This document shows, one piece after another, positions 15,577-20,196 of a stretch of DNA of 20,196 bases. Numbering within the stretch: position 1 is the first letter of the stretch; every line of letters begins with the position of its first letter. Source of the DNA: DASRHY01 sp046765875 (GTDB lineage: Bacteria; Actinomycetota; Actinomycetes; Propionibacteriales; Kribbellaceae). The stretch covers positions 1-20,196 of the forward strand of contig JBKPSJ010000351.1 of assembly GCA_046765875.1 (NCBI GenBank), written 5' to 3'. A program made the translations under genes and the position numbers. A model generated the notes under the pieces. The model was not told where the DNA came from, made no database searches, and saw only the letters and a list, made by a program, of their open reading frames with translations.

Positions 15577-15609
15577 CAGCCGGGAAGGGTCACAGGCCCG
15601 TCCCGGCTG
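15577..15609. terminator. Strong hairpin between convergent phoU and gpmA
   Basis: CAGCCGGGA (15577-15585) pairs perfectly with TCCCGGCTG (15601-15609). After one mismatch, an inner GGG/CCC extends the stem around TCACAGG. It lies 4 bp from the gpmA stop and 52 bp after the phoU stop, so it probably acts as a bidirectional terminator. No T tract. Confidence 0.7.
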
Positions 15610-15613
15610 AGCG

Positions 15614-16360
15614 CTATTTGCCCTGGTTCTTGACGGCCTCGATGGACGCCGCGGCGGCCTCCGGGTCGAGGTACTCCCCGCCCTTGACCAGCGGGCGGAA
15701 GTCATCGTCGAGCTCGTAGTACAGCGGGATCCCGGTCGGGAGGTTCAGCGCCACCACCGTCTGCTCGTCGAGTCCGTCAAGGTGCTTGACCAGCGCGCGC
15801 AGCGAGTTGCCGTGGGCAACGACGATCACGGTGTTGCCGGCGCGCAGGTCCGGCACGATGGCGTCGTACCAGTACGGCAGGAACCGCTCCAGTACGTCCT
15901 TGAGGCACTCGGTCTGCGGGAGCAGCTCGCTCGGCATCGCGGCGTACCGCTGGTCGCCGGTCTGGTCGTACTCCGAGCCGCGCTCGATCGGCGGCGGTGG
16001 CGTGTCGTACGAACGGCGCCAGAGCATGAACTGCTCATCACCGAACTCGTCGCGGGTCTGCTTCTTGTCCTTGCCCTGCAGGGCGCCGTAGTGGCGCTCG
16101 TTGAGCCGCCAGGACCGGCGTACGTCGATCCACTGCCGGTCGGCGATCCCCAGCGTGAGCTCGGCGGTGCGGATCGCACGCTTGAGTACCGAGGTGTGCA
16201 ACACATCCGGGAGCAGCCCGCGGTCGCGCAGCAGCTCGCCGCCGCGGATCGCCTCCTTCTCGCCGTCGGCGTTCAGATCCACGTCCACCCAGCCGGTGAA
16301 CAGGTTCTTCTCGTTCCAGTCGCTGCGGCCGTGGCGGAGCAGGATCAGGCGGTAGGTCAT
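15614..16360 (-). CDS. gpmA: 2,3-bisphosphoglycerate-dependent phosphoglycerate mutase
   Basis: A 248-aa glycolytic enzyme converting 3-phosphoglycerate to 2-phosphoglycerate through a phosphohistidine. The active-site residues are visible: His10 in L-L-R-H-G-R-S, Glu88 in L-N-E-R-H-Y-G-A-L-Q-G, and His183 in V-V-A-H-G-N-S-L-R. Length is that of the dPGM family. ATG 16360 is 9 bp after the YbjN-domain gene stop, so it is probably the third gene of an mshA-ybjN-gpmA unit. The same order (mshA, YbjN-like gene, gpm1, then senX3-regX3) is known in Mycobacterium tuberculosis; here phoU is inserted between gpmA and senX3. Confidence 0.96.
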   Translation of the reverse strand: MTYRLILLRHGRSDWNEKNLFTGWVDVDLNADGEKEAIRGGELLRDRGLLPDVLHTSVLKRAIRTAELTLGIADRQWIDVRRSWRLNERHYGALQGKDKKQTRDEFGDEQFMLWRRSYDTPPPPIERGSEYDQTGDQRYAAMPSELLPQTECLKDVLERFLPYWYDAIVPDLRAGNTVIVVAHGNSLRALVKHLDGLDEQTVVALNLPTGIPLYYELDDDFRPLVKGGEYLDPEAAAASIEAVKNQGK

Positions 16361-16369
16361 GCTGCGAGC

Positions 16370-16858
16370 CTACCGAGGCTCCAGCCATCCCTTGAAGGCG
16401 TCCAGATTGCGGGTGGACTCGCCGCGGGAGACGCGCCAGGCGTACTCCTTGCGGATCGAGCTGGCAAACCCCAGCTCGAGGATGGTGTTGAACGACGAGT
16501 CGGCGTACTCGAGCACCGCACCGAGCAGCCGGTCGATCTCTGCCGGACTCACCGCGTGCAGGGCGATCCGGCCGTCGAGATAGATGTCGCCGAGGTGGTC
16601 GACGGCGAACGCTACGCCGTACATCTTGAGGTTGCGCTCGAGCATCCAGCGGTAGACGGCCTCGTGGTTCTCGTCGGGGTGGCGGGCCACGAACGCGTGC
16701 ACCGACAGCGCCTGCTCGCCGAGGGTCAGCATGACCGTTGTCTTGAGCTTGCGCTCGCCGGGCAGATCCACGGTGAACCGGCCGGGCCCGGGCTCGGTGA
16801 ACTCCAGCCCGTTCTCGGTCAGCACCTGGCGGATCACGTCCGCCGCGGCCACTCTCAC
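16370..16858 (-). CDS. YbjN-domain protein
   Basis: A 162-aa small cytoplasmic protein of the YbjN superfamily, with the mixed alpha/beta fold related to type III secretion chaperones. Typical segments are the start V-I-R-Q-V-L-T-E-N-G-L-E-F, H-E-A-V-Y-R-W-M-L-E-R-N-L-K-M-Y-G-V-A-F and D-I-Y-L-D-G-R-I-A-L. There is no signal peptide or membrane helix. It corresponds by position to Rv0487 of M. tuberculosis, whose function is unknown. GTG 16858 overlaps the mshA TGA as GTGA, so it should be coupled to mshA. A role as chaperone or partner of a neighbour's product is only an inference. Confidence 0.88.
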   Translation of the reverse strand: MRVAAADVIRQVLTENGLEFTEPGPGRFTVDLPGERKLKTTVMLTLGEQALSVHAFVARHPDENHEAVYRWMLERNLKMYGVAFAVDHLGDIYLDGRIALHAVSPAEIDRLLGAVLEYADSSFNTILELGFASSIRKEYAWRVSRGESTRNLDAFKGWLEPR

Positions 16859-18117
16859 GCCCCGACCTCCAGCCGCAGGGCGGCGATCGACTCGGTGTAG
16901 ACCTGCAGGGTCCGCTCGGCGGTGACCTCCCAGCCGAACCCGCGGGCGTGCTCGACCGCGGCGGCACCGAACCGGTCCCGCAGGCCGGGCTCGAGCGCGA
17001 TCCGGGCCAGCGCGTCCGCGTACGCCTGCGGGTCGTGCCCGTGGATCAGCAGTCCGGACCGGCCGCCGGCGACCGCGGTCGCGAGCCCGCCGACCGACGC
17101 CGCCACGACCGGGGTCCCACAGGCCTGCGCCTCCAGCGCCACCAGGCCGAAGGACTCCGAGTACGACGGTACGCAGACCGCTGTGCTGGCCTGGTACCAG
17201 CCGGCCAGGTCGGCGGCCGGTACCGGCTCGACGAAGCGGGTCACGTCGCCGATGCCGAGGTCCTGCGCCAATGCCGCGTACGCGTCCGGGTGGTCGAGGC
17301 CGTTGCCGGACGGTCCGCCGATGACCGCGACGACCAGCCGGTCGCGAAGATCGGGGTGTACGTCGAGGATCCGGGCCGCCGCGCGGATCAGGATGTCTGG
17401 CGCCTTCAACGGCTGGATCCGGCCGACAAAGGTCAGCACCACGGCGTCCTCCCGCAGGCCCAGTTCGGTGCGGGACTTGGCGGGGTCGCCGGGCCGGTAC
17501 AGGTCCAGGTCGACGCCGGGCGGGACGACGGCCACCTTGGCGGGATCGGCGGCATACAACTCGATCAACTGCTTGGCCTCGTCGTCGGTGCTGGCGATCA
17601 GCCGGTCGGCGGACTCGACCACCTGCTCCTCACCGAGCGGCCGGGCCGCCGGTTCGGGTACGTCGTCGTCGGCCAGCAAGGCGTTCTTGACCTTCGCCAT
17701 CGTGTGCATCGTGTGCACCAGCGGCACCGCCCAGCGGTCCCGGGCGAGCAGCCCGACCTGACCGGACAGCCAGTAGTGCGAGTGCACGACGTCGTAGTGG
17801 CCGGGCTCGTGAGCGGCCTCGGCTCGCAGCACCGAGCGGGCGAACGTACACAACTGCGGTGGCAGGTCGTTCTTGCTCAGCCCCTCGAACGGGCCGGCGG
17901 CGACGTTGCGGACCATGACGCCGGGGACCAGCTCGACCCGTGGCGGTAGCGCCGACTTGGTCGCCCGGGTGAAGATCTCGACCTCGATGCCGAGCTCGGC
18001 CAGCCGCTTGGACAGTTCGACGACGTACACGTTCATCCCGCCGGCATCACCGGTGCCGGGCTGGTCCAACGGCGACGTATGCAGACTCACCATCGCCACC
18101 CGCCGGATCCCGCTCAC
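16855..18117 (-). CDS. mshA: D-inositol-3-phosphate glycosyltransferase (mycothiol synthesis)
   Basis: A 420-aa GT-B glycosyltransferase (GT4) that joins UDP-GlcNAc to 1D-myo-inositol 3-phosphate, the first step of mycothiol synthesis. The acceptor-side N-terminus has the diagnostic S-L-H-T-S-P-L-D-Q-P-G-T-G-D-A-G-G-M-N-V-Y-V. The donor-binding C-terminal half has F-V-G-R-I-Q-P-L-K-A-P-D (Arg and Lys for the diphosphate) and the E-x7-E motif in E-S-F-G-L-V-A-L-E-A. Length is that of the family. GTG 18117 has no good ribosome site, but TAGGCT lies 6 nt upstream, suggesting a leaderless message. It starts the mshA-ybjN-gpmA unit. Confidence 0.96.
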   Translation of the reverse strand: MSGIRRVAMVSLHTSPLDQPGTGDAGGMNVYVVELSKRLAELGIEVEIFTRATKSALPPRVELVPGVMVRNVAAGPFEGLSKNDLPPQLCTFARSVLRAEAAHEPGHYDVVHSHYWLSGQVGLLARDRWAVPLVHTMHTMAKVKNALLADDDVPEPAARPLGEEQVVESADRLIASTDDEAKQLIELYAADPAKVAVVPPGVDLDLYRPGDPAKSRTELGLREDAVVLTFVGRIQPLKAPDILIRAAARILDVHPDLRDRLVVAVIGGPSGNGLDHPDAYAALAQDLGIGDVTRFVEPVPAADLAGWYQASTAVCVPSYSESFGLVALEAQACGTPVVAASVGGLATAVAGGRSGLLIHGHDPQAYADALARIALEPGLRDRFGAAAVEHARGFGWEVTAERTLQVYTESIAALRLEVGA

Positions 18118-18123
18118 TCCGGC

Positions 18124-18129
18124 AGCCTA
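18124..18129 (-). promoter_or_regulatory. Candidate -10 of a leaderless mshA promoter
   Basis: TAGGCT on the minus strand ends 6 nt before GTG 18117, so transcription would begin at or near the start codon. No consensus -35 is visible. Confidence 0.35.
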
Positions 18130-18173
18130 CGCCCGCTCGGTGACCGGACGCCGCCACACGGACTCGTGCCCGT

Positions 18174-18262
18174 GCCGGTGACGTGTTTCGTACTCGATGA
18201 CGGGCTGCTGGCGTCGATGACGAGCTACAGCACGTGATCGAGGTCGATTTCGCGTCACCGGC
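18174..18262. repeat. Inverted and direct repeats in the mshA-typA divergent region
   Basis: GCCGGTGACG (18174-18183) and its exact reverse complement CGTCACCGGC (18253-18262) enclose two near-identical 13-nt direct repeats, TCGATGACGGGCT (18194-18206) and TCGATGACGAGCT (18214-18226), spaced exactly 20 bp, about two helical turns. The set lies between the two divergent starts and upstream of the typA -10, so it could be a regulator site. The 228-bp gap holds no credible gene. Confidence 0.5.
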
Positions 18263-18286
18263 GACGAAGCGCGTCAGGGTCGGCTG

Positions 18287-18292
18287 TAGAAT
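18287..18292 (+). promoter_or_regulatory. Candidate -10 for typA
   Basis: TAGAAT is a near-consensus -10, giving a start near 18299 and a leader of about 47 nt with GGAG 9 nt before the ATG. The -35 region is not recognisable. Confidence 0.5.
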
Positions 18293-18345
18293 TGGCCGGC
18301 TGGGCCGGTCCCGGCACCTTCCCCCGACTACTGGAGCACTTCGGC

Positions 18346-20196
<1,851 letters not shown>

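Overview
This is a high-GC actinobacterial window. Frames are GC-rich in third positions, GTG and TTG starts are frequent, and the gene order of two blocks is the one known from mycobacteria: ispF-ispD-carD-lpqE, and mshA-ybjN-gpm-senX3-regX3. mshA (mycothiol synthesis) and carD also point to Actinomycetota. Pairing phoU divergently with the two-component genes is a Streptomyces/Propionibacteriales trait. A Kribbella-like or nocardioid organism is my best guess, but it is an inference.

Layout. 1-4491: three paralogous zinc metallopeptidase genes with HEYGHH motifs (a 3' fragment, a complete secreted form and a membrane-anchored form), with a DUF2207 membrane protein gene on the minus strand between the second and third. 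4534-9695: a two-gene unit made of a Pls-like adenylation/thiolation/membrane synthetase (1279 aa) and a short M1 aminopeptidase, joined by a TGATG overlap. 9661-11931 (minus): carD, ispD, ispF and a small Sfp-type phosphopantetheinyl transferase gene. Its end overlaps the end of the M1 gene tail-to-tail. 12171-12725: an LpqE-like lipoprotein. 12765-14626 (minus): the senX3-regX3 phosphate two-component system, divergent from phoU (14823-15524), with a PHO box between them. 15614-18117 (minus): mshA, a YbjN-domain gene and gpmA. 18346-20196: typA/bipA, running off the right edge.

How the genes fit together. The most interesting part is the Pls-like synthetase. It has an A domain, a T domain, six predicted membrane helices and three beta-helix-like soluble domains, which is the architecture of epsilon-poly-L-lysine synthetase. 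My alignment to GrsA gives an adenylation code of D-A-E-S-I-G-T-V-V-K, whose Glu fits a basic amino acid. The coupled M1 peptidase resembles the Zn aminopeptidases linked to poly-lysine degradation. The nearby phosphopantetheinyl transferase could load the T domain. Together they suggest a small polyamino-acid (homopolymer/isopeptide) system placed next to housekeeping isoprenoid genes. The rest is mostly conserved core genome: isoprenoid precursor synthesis, CarD transcription control, phosphate sensing, mycothiol synthesis and glycolysis.

No tRNA, rRNA, CRISPR array, transposase or phage gene was recognised.
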